NCBI GenBank assembly: GCA_013398015.1
Contig: VZRR01013410.1
Span: 124,323-188,322, forward strand
Source of the DNA: Oreocharis arfaki
Lineage: Eukaryota; Chordata; Aves; Passeriformes; Paramythiidae
DNA: 64,000 bases
Direction of reading: 5' to 3'
Shown: positions 49,601-61,600 of the stretch, piece after piece
Layout: every line of letters begins with the position of its first letter
How positions within the stretch are numbered: position 1 is the stretch's first letter
Translations under genes and position numbers: made by a program
The notes under the pieces: model-generated
Databases searched by the model: none
Seen by the model: the letters and a program-made list of their open reading frames with translations, nothing else
What the model was told of the DNA's origin: nothing

Positions 49601-52600
49601 TTCAGTGACCAGGAGCCTCCTTATTCAATGATCACGTTGCATGAAATGGCAGAAACAGGTATCAAGGCATTGTGTTGGGCATTTCAGTTGTGACTCACAA
49701 GCAAAAGAAATGGAACAAACCCCAAGCCCCTCTTTTCTTTTCAAAGAAAAATACACCCCAGCAGGGCGTGTTAGGATGTGGTGTAGCTCTGGGGATGTGG
49801 GAACCAGAACACAGTTCTGCCCTTCAGAGCTTCTCTGAGCTCGCTGCATTGGCCTGAAGTTTTTTTTGAATTCAGTTAAACTTCCCACGTGAGCTCTCCA
49901 GAAGCAGCCAATGGATGGCCCCAAACACATTGTAGTGGCATTAAAGCATAAGCCACAAAGAATGGCTGTTTGCAGCTGAGCAGGAACAGCCTGTACATGT
50001 ACATATGAAACTGGTTATACACGAACACAGACATGGGCTGAGCCAACGTGCTCCAGTGTTGGCAAATAGCACGTTCCTTTAGGTTTGGGCCTTGCTGACC
50101 TTAGACCTCTGCTTTACTGATGGTAGTTGTCCCAACCCTGTCCCTAAGTGCTCCTGCAAGACAAGCCACGTTTGTGGCAAGGGCTGTTTTATCTTTGCTA
50201 CAGTAGGAGAAATTCTCCCAGCTTAAGACTTCAAGCAGACTTCTGGTTTAGGTGAATTTTTATCTCTCTACTTAGTAGTGTTGGTATTAGTCTTGGGAAA
50301 TAGTATTTCTGTATTAAAGTAAATTAATCAGCCTTGTTAGATATTACAGCAATTCAATAAATTGTTTTTCAGGGGAATGTGCTAAGAACTCAAACCCCAA
50401 TGTGTTACTGCTGTGGTGTTGTTGAAGGGAGCGCTGCTCCTTCTACCTCACTCACCTGTATACAGATACAGACTTTATTTTCACTTCTAAGGGAGCTATT
50501 TTCTTGTAACTCCAAATCTGTTTACTTTAAGAGTAGTTTAACATCTTCTATGTGGATTGTTGTCTGCTTGCAAGTAAAAGCCCTTATCTACTCATTCAAC
50601 AGTGAGAGCTCTTCCTTAGGAAAACAAACGTTCTTTAGACCAGCAGGCATGCGAAAAACCCATGGAGTTACTCTGAACCTCATGTCACTTCAGGGAACTC
50701 AGGAAGAGGGATCTGATTCTGGTTAAAAGAAATATTTCCTCAGTGTCATTGTGTATGCAGCATTTAACACTTAAGAGTTGACATTGGATGCTGAACTCTG
50801 AGTATCACCCTAGAACAGAGTACTTGTCCATTCCACCATGAGTATTCCTTTCTAATAGTAGTGGGAACTAAGGGATGCTCTGGCCTGGGCTAGACTATTC
50901 TACAAATAGTAGAGGTGTTCACTATTAGCCAAGCTGCTGTAAACTTTTTCTTTCTGGAATTTAAACTTCTAACCTGCTGCAAACTAAGACAGTGGCGTAA
51001 AAAGCAAACTGTTTCTCCAGTGTCTCTAAGCTCACTGGGTAATTTTGTGGATTTTTCAGTTTACATTTAGGGATGTGTTTTGAACATGTCTGCATTGCAC
51101 TGTTAATTCTGAGTGTGACTTCTGTTTTGTGGTTGACAGATGAAGGCTGGTTGGAAGTTGTCCAATCTTTAATTAGAGTTATTCCATTAGAAGATCCCTT
51201 GGGACCAGCTGTTATAACGCTACTGCTTGATGAATGTCCGCTGCCAACAAAAGTGAGTCGAAAGCAGATGTATTTATCTGTGGCTAAATGTCAGTTACTC
51301 GTGGTTGCCACACCCATCATCTCTTTGGGTGGGTTTCACCGGTGATGCAAGACTGATAGTGGTTCAGAAAATGGGTGTAACATTGAATTTTGAGTGCTTT
51401 GGAGTGACTTGGTGTCTAAATGCTAATTAGTGCTAGGAGCGTTCCCCCAAAAAAACGTAAATTTGGTCCATGGGGAGGGAACAAGAGACTTTTGGGTTTG
51501 GGCTGCCTTTCTTGCCACTCTTTCAAGCCATGTGGTACTTACACTGTGCAGGGAAGGTGTGCAGGTGCTGCAAAAGCTGCACAAGTACTGCCCTTTCGTT
51601 CTCTCGTTTGCAAAGCTGCACGTTTACAAGTCACTGTTGAAATTGTTCCTGCCCTGCACATGAGGAATGCAACACAAATAGGTGTATTAAGCTAAACAAA
51701 TGACATTTTTTACTCTGTGAAGTATCTATATGTGGCTTTGGCAAATGAGAATGCTTTTGTTTTACTGGCCACTAATGTAGTTTTGGGTGGAAAGATGACC
51801 TGAGGTGTTCATACTGTGTTGGTGCAGGTGTGTAAGTGAAAGCCTCAGGTGTTTAGGATGCTAAACATAATGTTTGTACAGAGAATTTGTCTGTCTTCAA
51901 ATGTTTGTCATGATCACATCATTGCAGCTTTCATTTCTCAAGCTCCTGGTGCTGCCAATTTTAGTCTTCCATAGGTCTTGTTAGGGATATAAAGAGCTGG
52001 TTGCATCAGTGGCTGGAGAATCGGTCAGGCTCTCAAACTACCTGAAGTGGGTTTGTTTCCTCGAGGCAATTGATTAAACTTATCTGAGACTTTTAAACAA
52101 GAGAAGTGTATTATGACTGTCATATAGACTGCTGAATTATTTTGAAGACAAAGCTATGACTAGAAACTTTGTCTGCTTTGAAAAAGAAATCAGGAAATGG
52201 AGACCACTGTGAATGCACCATAGGAAGAGTGATTCTGGATTTTTTGTTTGGCTCTGCGGTGTACTTGGCAATCAAATGATTTGTTTTTCAAAACCCACAT
52301 GACTTTTATTTGGGTACTTTTAAGGAGTTTGCTATAAAATAGTTGACCTTACCAAGACAAAAGGAGTGAGGTGCCTTTTTTTCTGGGGTGCACAGTGGTT
52401 TTTCCTGTGTGGTCTCTTTACAGCACAAGGAGCTGCAGCTGTGGGGTCTGCTGGCCACATGCAGCCTGGTAAAGTGTGTGCTGCTGTTCATTTTCTTTCT
52501 ATACAGGATAAGTTTTAAGTTTTTTGTCTTAGGGATTTTAAGTCAGTGCCTCACTTCCATGACAGCTGGGTAACAGCAGCAGGCTGTATTTCATTTTCTG

Positions 52601-55600
52601 TTATTGCAGGCTATAAAGTCCATAAAGTTAAAAGGGCAGTGCAGTAAACTGTTTATTCTATAAAGTCTTTATTTAACTCAAAATAGTTGATCTCTCTGAC
52701 AGTTCTAATAATGGCTAAAAGCAGTGTCAGAGTATGTCAAGAGTCTAATTTTAGTGAGTCTTTTCCATCCCAAGTCTGTAGCTCAGTCATTTTCTTCTTT
52801 CTCTGTTATTTCCACTTAGCTCAGTCCTGTTCATTAGCTCTGTTTTTGTGGCTTTCCTTTTAAGAGCATAACTACTTTTCAGTGTGATATCTGTACAGAC
52901 CTCAGACTCTAGCACAGTCAACTGATTTGAGTGTGGCTCAGAACACAGTCCAAAAAACCACATCTTTTCAACTTGAGCAGTGCTCATTTTTCCTCCAAAT
53001 GGCTGCTGATGACTTCAATATGAGGAGTGCTGCTATTTTAATTAGATCCTTGCCTGAGATTATGCAGTTTCAATCTGAATCAGCTGAAACTTTCATGAAG
53101 TCTGGAAAGCTGAGGAGGATTTGGAACTTTTCAGGGTGGGGTTCTCCCTGTGGGATGACTTGTTCTGGCCCTAGATTAACCCCTAACTACCCTGAAAATG
53201 CAGAGTATGCTCTAGACCTATCTTAAATTTTATTTATATGATACTGCCTGAACAAAGCAAGTCAAAGGATGACATTTTAGATTAATTACCCTCATTGGTT
53301 ACTTCCTAAATTTGTGTGACTACAGAAAACCATTTAGGCTCTCAAGAATACAGTTTGGCATCCTGTAAAGCTGACAGCATCCTAAATTTATGATGGGAAT
53401 GTGGGCTTTTGGGGGGTCATGTCTCTTTAGTCCTGAATTCTAAAATCTGAAACAGTGCTTTTCTTTTGAATAGGGTGTGAGTTTTAGGGCACTGGAAATA
53501 GATCAGATGGCAGTGGTGCCATATGTGCTAATTGTCTCCTCTTGCCATGGGGAGCTCACTTAGGTGTGTCCTGAAGTGTCCTGAGCTGTTGATCACAATG
53601 ACCAACAATCTGGTGGTAATGTTCAAGTTACAACTCTTGGGTCTGTTGGACTTTTCTTCTCATCTGTCCTTTGTTATTGTCTTATCTTAGAAGATAACCA
53701 CCTCGTGCTGTCTGTTATACAGTGCTGAATTTAGTAATGTGTAAAAACAATATGTTGAATGATACTGGGTTAGGGGGAAGCTGTGTCTGTCAGTAATGTT
53801 GAAGAGGTTTCTGATTTTTCTTGTGCAGGACGCATTACAGAAGTTAACTGAAATATTAAACTTAAGTGGAGCTGCTGCTTGCCAGGATGCTTGTCACCCT
53901 GCCAAGCACCGGAACACGACTGCGGTGCTCGGCTGCTTGGCAGAGAAATTAGCAGGTAAAGCCCTGGGGTTCTCCTCACAGCTGGCATTTGGCTCTCTAC
54001 AGCACCTTCTGCTTTAGCACCCACGATGCAGACTAGGTCAGAAGTGTTTTCTTAGAACTGAATAATGTTCGGCATCGAGGATGTGCCAGGCATGACAGAA
54101 TCTGGTGGACACAAATGCCTGAATGAGCCATTCAAAAATCCTTCTGATGGGTGGTTAGTGATTGAGGATCACTGTTTGTTTGTTATATTGCCTTAGCTAT
54201 GGTAATCAATCTCTTCTGCAGACCCACGCTGGCTGTGAATTACTGAGGACACATTCTCTGGAGTGTAGGCAGGAGTATCGAGTTAATGGTCTTGGAGGCT
54301 GTATAGAAATAAAAAAGAAATATGCCTTTTCCAGTAGACATGTCTTACTCTATTGTAGATAGCTGAAAAGATTCTCTTCTGTGTTGCTTAAATTCAACAG
54401 AAGAATGATTCTCAGATTCTATTTTAAGGTGACTTTTCATATAGAATTTTTATTCCCTGTCATTCCTAGTATACTGTTGGAAACTCATGATTAAGTTCCC
54501 TTCCTGCTGATGATCTGTTTTGTATCTAGTTTATTTGCACCTTTTCTGAAAGTAGACAGGACATAGAGGGAAAAAGTGATTGTCTGGTGTCACCTAATGG
54601 CTATTAAAACCCAATTACTGTATTTCTGTGAAAAAAACAAGTAAAGAACAAGGTCTGGAAGTATTTTTGTACTCTAATACTTCTACTGTATTATACTAAG
54701 TCAAAATGAGATACTGTATCTACTTTCCTCTTAGTTGGCACAGATCTCATTGTGTCAGCTCAGGCAACAAATCTGTTAATGAACTGTTGGAACCCACTGC
54801 AATTTTTTAAGAGTTTGTAGATGCCAGAGTTTTATTCCCTCGTGTCTCTCTCTTGATTAAGTGGACGATATTTCAGGGCTTTTCCATTTTAAATTGGCTG
54901 CTTACTCTGGTGCTGCTGCAAGCTGTATAATTAACTATCAAGTTGGCCATACCAGTTTTGCTTATTTTGAGCTACTGATAAATGGAGCTGGTCTTTACAC
55001 ATTGACTCTGGAAGTAAAGGGGAAGACAGTCTCTTTTCAAAAGTAATGAGCATGAAAATGCTAAGTGGAGGCTGCTGGAGCCTCATCTCGGAAGCATGGC
55101 TAGAACTCTGTGCTCACTTGGAGCAGTGAACTGAACAGGACTGTAATGTGCCAGTAACTGTAATTATTAAATGTGCACCAGGTATTTTACTGGGAGCAAT
55201 GATAATTGTTTTATATGATAGTTTTGCTATGAAGTTCTTTGGTGTTCTTTAATTTGTTACCTTGTGTTTAAAAGATCTGTGGTGGTGGGTATGTGGTGCT
55301 TCCCACGGAGGGATTTCATCCCTGATGTTCTTGCAGGTCCTGCAAGCATAGGCTTACTCAGCCCAGGCATATTGGAATATTTACTTCACAGCTTGGTAAG
55401 TGTCTTTGATCTTTTTGTGTGTATCCATACATAGCAATTATAATGCAATTTTAAAATTATTATTATTATTACTATTGTGAAAAGCTGGAGTCATGTCTGT
55501 AAGTATCAGGAATGTATGTTACAGAAAGCTGAGATTCCAGAGCCTGTGGGATCTCAGTCTTTGGAGATAATCAGAAGTCAATGGAACAAGGCTCTGGGTA

Positions 55601-58600
55601 GCCTGATCTATTTGAACCAGCTCTCCACAGGAGGGTGGGATACAGGAACTTTGGAGGCTCCTTTGAACCTAAAACCTTCTGTGACAGACTTGCAACTCTG
55701 TCTGTCTGTGCTGGGTGTTTATTAAATAACTTTTTCTTACTGCCCATGTTTAGAACTTCCAGTCCCACCCAACAGTGATGCTTTTTGCACTAATAGCACT
55801 GGAGAAGTTTGCACAAACAAGTGAGTATTGGCCTGGTACTGCTCTTAACACTGTGGCTTCTGCTGCATGATTGTCACTTGCTTTACCTGATCACTTGTGA
55901 GCATGAGAGTCTGCATTGGTATTTATTGCTTTAGTGACATCCCTCTACCCCTCAAAACCCTTGAGATGCTTGCTGAAACTTATTTTCCCTGTTAAAAATT
56001 GCTGTAGAAGGATTTGTGACACGAGGCTTTTGTCACTGACATAAATCTATTAGAGTTGGACAACAGTTAGGATTGGGAGTTTGTAGGCAGGAAAAAATAT
56101 TTTCTGCTTTAATGACACCCTCACCCACAAAGCCTTAAGAGGTTTGCTGAAACTCAGTCCTTCTCATTTTAGAAATTACTACATAATGACTTATGACATG
56201 AGACCTTTGTTACTTGAAAAGAAATAAATCAGTATGGGAGAGGTGGAGAACAGACATGATCGGTCTCTTGATGATGCAGCTCCGTGCTGAGAAGTGGTAA
56301 ATCTGAATGAAGATAATTCCACATCTGCTTGGGGAAACCATTTCATGCTGATTGTAATACTGAGGTTTACATGTGTGTAGAGAGTTCTGCTGCATTTTTA
56401 GGATGTTACTATTTTTAACTAAACTTACCCCTAATTTATAGCAATTATTCTTTTTCCTCTTAAATTGTAGGTGAAAATAAAATGACAGTTTCTGAATCGT
56501 GCATTAGTGACCAACTGATGTTGCTGGAGAAATGGACAGATAATCCAGACTACTTAAAACGCCAGGTTGGATTCTGTGCCCAGTGGAGTTTAGACAATCT
56601 GTGTAGGTATAACAAAGTGATGGATTCGTTTAATAGTAATCACTCCTCCAAAGAGATGGAGGACTGCTTTGTGATTGTTTTTTTATTATTATTTTGGGCT
56701 ACTGATAGCACTTAGTGTACCTGACTGCATTTGTAATATCTCCTTGAAAAAGAAAACAAAACCAAAAAACACACCCCAACAAATATATCCAGTGTAATTG
56801 TATGGAAAGAAAATTTTGGTAAGGAAAATGTTTTTGAAAGGAAGTGGTTTGTATTCTGCAAGTTGGAGCTGCAATGAAAATTCTTCTTTGCACTAATTTC
56901 TTGTAACCCGCACTTCAGCAAATGTGCTGACTGGCTCAACAGTGCAGCTGTGTCTCTGTGGAACATCTGGACTGCTGACATGTCCTGGAGATGGCCACTC
57001 CTGTGGTCATTCCCCACTGGTGCACTGGCTCAAAGAATTACTAAAGACTTTTTAAAGTCAATATACTTTTTGATTTTTGTGATCAAAAGTAAAAAGTATT
57101 TGGCAAAGCACTTCTCTAAGTCTATCTTTTGGATGACTAAAAATCATTGAATTTGCTTGTTTAGTTATGATTTCAAAGGTGCAGCAGCTCTAATGACCTT
57201 GTATTTTCTAATGCCTTTTAGATAAATTTGGGTAAAAGGTCTGTTGGGCTTTAGGGGCTTTAGTCAGCTTATGGAAACCATTATCAGCTGTTTTTAGTAA
57301 ATGTCTGTGTAAGTGTTGTAGCGAGTTTGGGTTATATGAAGGGTCCTAAGATAAGATCTTTGACTTGGAAATTAACATGTGTGTCAGCAATTTGAGACCT
57401 GGCAAGAGAAATGCTTCTGATCCTTCAACGTAGAAAGGGCAAGCAGGGAGAGAGAGAGCTGCTGTGGCTCAGTTCATCACCTAAAAACGAGACAGTAGAA
57501 ACCTTTAAATCCTTGTTTTCCCCTTCTTCCCTATCCCCAAATCTGTTTCCACTGTAATTAATCAGAAAAACTCTCCCTGCTGAATATACCCTGAAACAGT
57601 GGCATCTTGGTGTGAACTTGGATGCCTTCCAGTTGCCTGTGGGTTTCCTGCAAGTTCTAATTAGATTGTGGGAGCTCTAGTCAGAGGCACAGGTTGTGCT
57701 TTCATGTTTAGAGGGTATTTAACACACAGTGTATTGGAAGCTGTTTTCATGCAGGCAAAATGTCACTGTTTCATTCAGTTATGCCAAAAGTTACCTGGAT
57801 CCTAGAGAGACTGATTACCAGTGTATGAAGTGTTTAAAATAAAGTTTTGCAGCAGCAGTAACTAAAACTGGTTTGGTTTGGGTTTTTTTCCAGTTTTAAA
57901 AGAAGGCAGGCAGTTTACATATGAGAAGGTTGACCTGACCAACATTAGGGCTATGCTGAACAGTAATGATGTCAGTGAATACCTGAAGATCTCACCACAT
58001 GGATTAGAGGTAGGAAATTGTTTCATGTTTTCAACCTGAAAAAGAGGCTGAAGAAAAAGGCAGCTTTTGCTTTGCACTTGCTCCTGGGATTTTTCTAGAA
58101 TGAATCCACGTTGTCCGCCAGCTTTGTACAGAAAACCTGCTTTGTCATCAGACGGTTGTAACATCACTACACTGATCTCAATTGTAGAAATGTTCACACT
58201 AAAGTAACGCCTGTACCTGTGCCCCAAAACTTCAGGGAAGTGAGGAGGCTTCTTAGGAGTCAGATGGCTTTTCACTTACTTTGTGAACAGTTTTAGTCAA
58301 AATATCACTCTGTTGTTTGTCCTGTCTCATCTTGAAAAGCTCATAGCAGTCAAATTTTTGTCTGGGCCACGTGGGGTTTCTTCCTTCCTGTGTAACTCCT
58401 AAAAACTCGTTTGACTACTTAGAGATGAATTTTCATGAATTAACACTGAATGCCTCGTTGTCCTTCATACCAGGAATCAGTTAATAACCAATGATTTAGG
58501 TTTTCCTGTCTTGGTTGTCTTAGTCTTTAAATTGTTCCTGTCAAATTTCTACTTTTTTTTTTTTTTTTGCCTGTGGCTTAACCACTGAACAATTTTCAGT

Positions 58601-61600
58601 CTTGCCCACTCACTAGTTTGTGTGACAACTACTGCTATAAAGAGAGGTCACTTTGTCTGAAATGCCTCTAAAATTATGTTGCTATATTCTTATTTGCAAG
58701 AAACTTGATCCAGGGAAGAAAGGTGTTTGTTTGAATGCTGGTTTTGTAGACACTGGGTTTTTGTTTGGTTTTGGTAGGCACGATGTGATGCCTCATCCTT
58801 TGAAAGCGTAAGATGCACGTTCTGTGTCGATTCTGGAGTCTGGTACTATGAAGTTACAGTCATTACTTCAGGAGTGATGCAGATAGGATGGGCAACCAAA
58901 GACAGCAAATTCCTCAACCATGTGAGTATCTGTGATGTCATCGAGCTGGGGATGTAATTAACATCAGTATTCTTCTTCTTACAACAGCTGTGGAAATAGC
59001 TCTGGTTATTCTGTGGTCATAACTGAGCACTTGCTTGTTTCCTTCAATTTTTCTGTGCCCATAAAGAGCTGTTTTTGCTGAATTTGGGGGTACAAGAGAA
59101 GTCAGAATTGTCATTGCTACAGACTGGCACTGTTCACCCAAGTGATCCAGAGCTGCAGCAGAGACAGCTTGTTATCTGCTGGCTGTTGTCTGGAAGCTAT
59201 AGGGAACTTATTTCATGTAGCATAATCTCTTGGAAATTCTTTAGATAACAGTAGTTCCTGTCTGGTTTTTGAAGTAAACAATAAGTCACTAGGAACAGCA
59301 GTTTCTCATGCACTGTCTTTTACACAGGTCACCAAGCAGCCATTTCATCATCCTCTTTAACACATTTTCCTATTAAATTAAATTTCACAAGGGAAATAAT
59401 TAAAATTCACTCTGGGATAACATGGTATCATCAGACTTGCTGGCAGCAGCAATATGGTAAAGTCTGGGAGTGCGAAAGCTTCTTTTTAATTAAAAATAAG
59501 GATTACAGAAAGATTAAACCCTCTACCTTCTTGCCTTTTCCTGAGAGTACAGAACAAGTACACTGTCTTATTTTACAGTTTGCTTTACTGTCCTTCTCAT
59601 TCAGATAATTTTGTATCTTATTCTTAGTTCTAAGTATTCTTCTTCCTACTATTTACTTCTAAGATTATGTACTCTCTGGCATTAAAGCAAAATGTGCCAT
59701 GTGCACATGAAGTCCAAACATAGTCAGTCGTCATGGAGATGTCACTAGGTCTTCTTTCTTCTTAAATCTTGGTTGTAACTCTGCATGGCAGTTAGAAAGT
59801 TTGTATGCTTTTTATGCTATAGTATAACTTGTTTCAGGATTTCCATAGTAAGAAAGAATAATGATTACTACCCAAAAAACTTTTCTACTTCAGCTTAGAG
59901 TTAATTTTCCATATTATCAGCCTTCCAAATGACCATTAAAGTTCATTGAAGTGCAAGCTAGAATTTCAGGACAAAAGGTATGTTAAGGCCTAGCCTAGCG
60001 CTGAGAATGGAAATCTGAATTTCCATTTTAAGTTGACACTTCTACTGGCTAAGCTTGAGTGAGAAATTAATCTGTAGCCCTTCTCTACTGTTGTAATTGC
60101 ATGGCTTTCTGTTCCTACTTGGGATTTAGTTTAGGAGAAGAATTATATATTTAATGTAGTGTTAAGCAGTTAAAACTGCTCATTTCTGGTTATTGTAGAA
60201 AAAGTCATTCTACAGCTGAGTCAAATACAGAAGCTAATATGAAGATAGGCCAAATACATACGTGTGAGTAAATACTGATTGTGGGGGTATGAGAGAAATA
60301 CATTAAGGAGATTGAACAAACACCAGTGGCAAGAAACCCAATGGGAATGCAAGAGTAGCTCCTCTCACCATTTAACTTAAATATTCCTGTGAGTTCAGAG
60401 GTCTTGCTCCATTTCTTCTAATTGTTGATGGAAATAGCATTGTCTTCTGCTGGTGTATAACATGCACATATCTCTTTGTCACATCCAAAGTCCACTCCCA
60501 CGTTTCTAGCATGGAATTGAAGTGTGATTTCAGTAAAAAAACATAAATCCCCCACAAAAGAAAAAAACACCCACAAAAAAAAAAATATCATGCAGACCTG
60601 TGCTGAGCACAGTCCTTGTAGACACTGAGTGTAACAGAAACTGAAATAAAAGGCCATGTGTCTGCCTTTAGACTGCTAAGAGGCTTAAAAGATTTTTTTT
60701 TTTTCCCCCACTTACTGTTAAGGAGCTTGGTGTATGTGCATTTTTCTGTAAGTGTGTCCTGTACAAGGTATGAAAATGGGAGATGTCACATCTGAGTAGG
60801 ATGATTTTTTTTATTGCTGCAGCTGTTTTGCTGGTGGCCAAATGCTGCTCTTATTCATCAGGTGTGTGCCTGAAATACAAGGATATTATCCTCTGGGTAT
60901 GTCACAAACACAGGGCTCAGAAGCCATATGCTCTTTATTAACAGCATCTGTAACAAAAAGACTAGTCCTAAATATGACATTAAACACCCATTAGCTGGGC
61001 TTAGCTTTAATTTGGGACATGGGAGGCTTGTGTAATCAGATGCTGTCTGGTATTTGCACTCCAGACAAACCATGCTGAGCACGAGGAAGTTACTTACCTT
61101 CCATAATGCTTTTGGGTTTCATGGTTGGGCTCTGCTACGTGACAGATTTTTCTCCCACTTTGGAACTCTATAGTTTTGTGTTTGCTTTGGACCTTAAGAC
61201 TATCACTTGATAATGTTTTCACAGTTTGAGGGAGGCTGGCACTGAAAGGGACACAATGTGCAATAAATTAGGTGAAGGGGCTGTGTGTTTGTTCTCTTTG
61301 TGTGCTGTGGGTTCTGGTGGCACATGGATATCTTGTTGGGGGAAGGCATTACAAGTTTGGTACTGGGATTTCAAGATAAGAGAGTGGTTATTATTCTATG
61401 GTGACTTCTTAAGATGCAGAAATTTAACCTATTTGGGTACTAGCCTTCTGATTTTTAAATACTTTAACAGACAGGAGTGATTTGAGGTCATAGAGAATGG
61501 AAGACATTTTGGAAACATTATCCCCTTCTCCCTTCCTTCTCACCCCAACAAATTCCCTTTCGATGTGAAAATGAAACTAAGACTAGTGTGAAGAAAAAAA

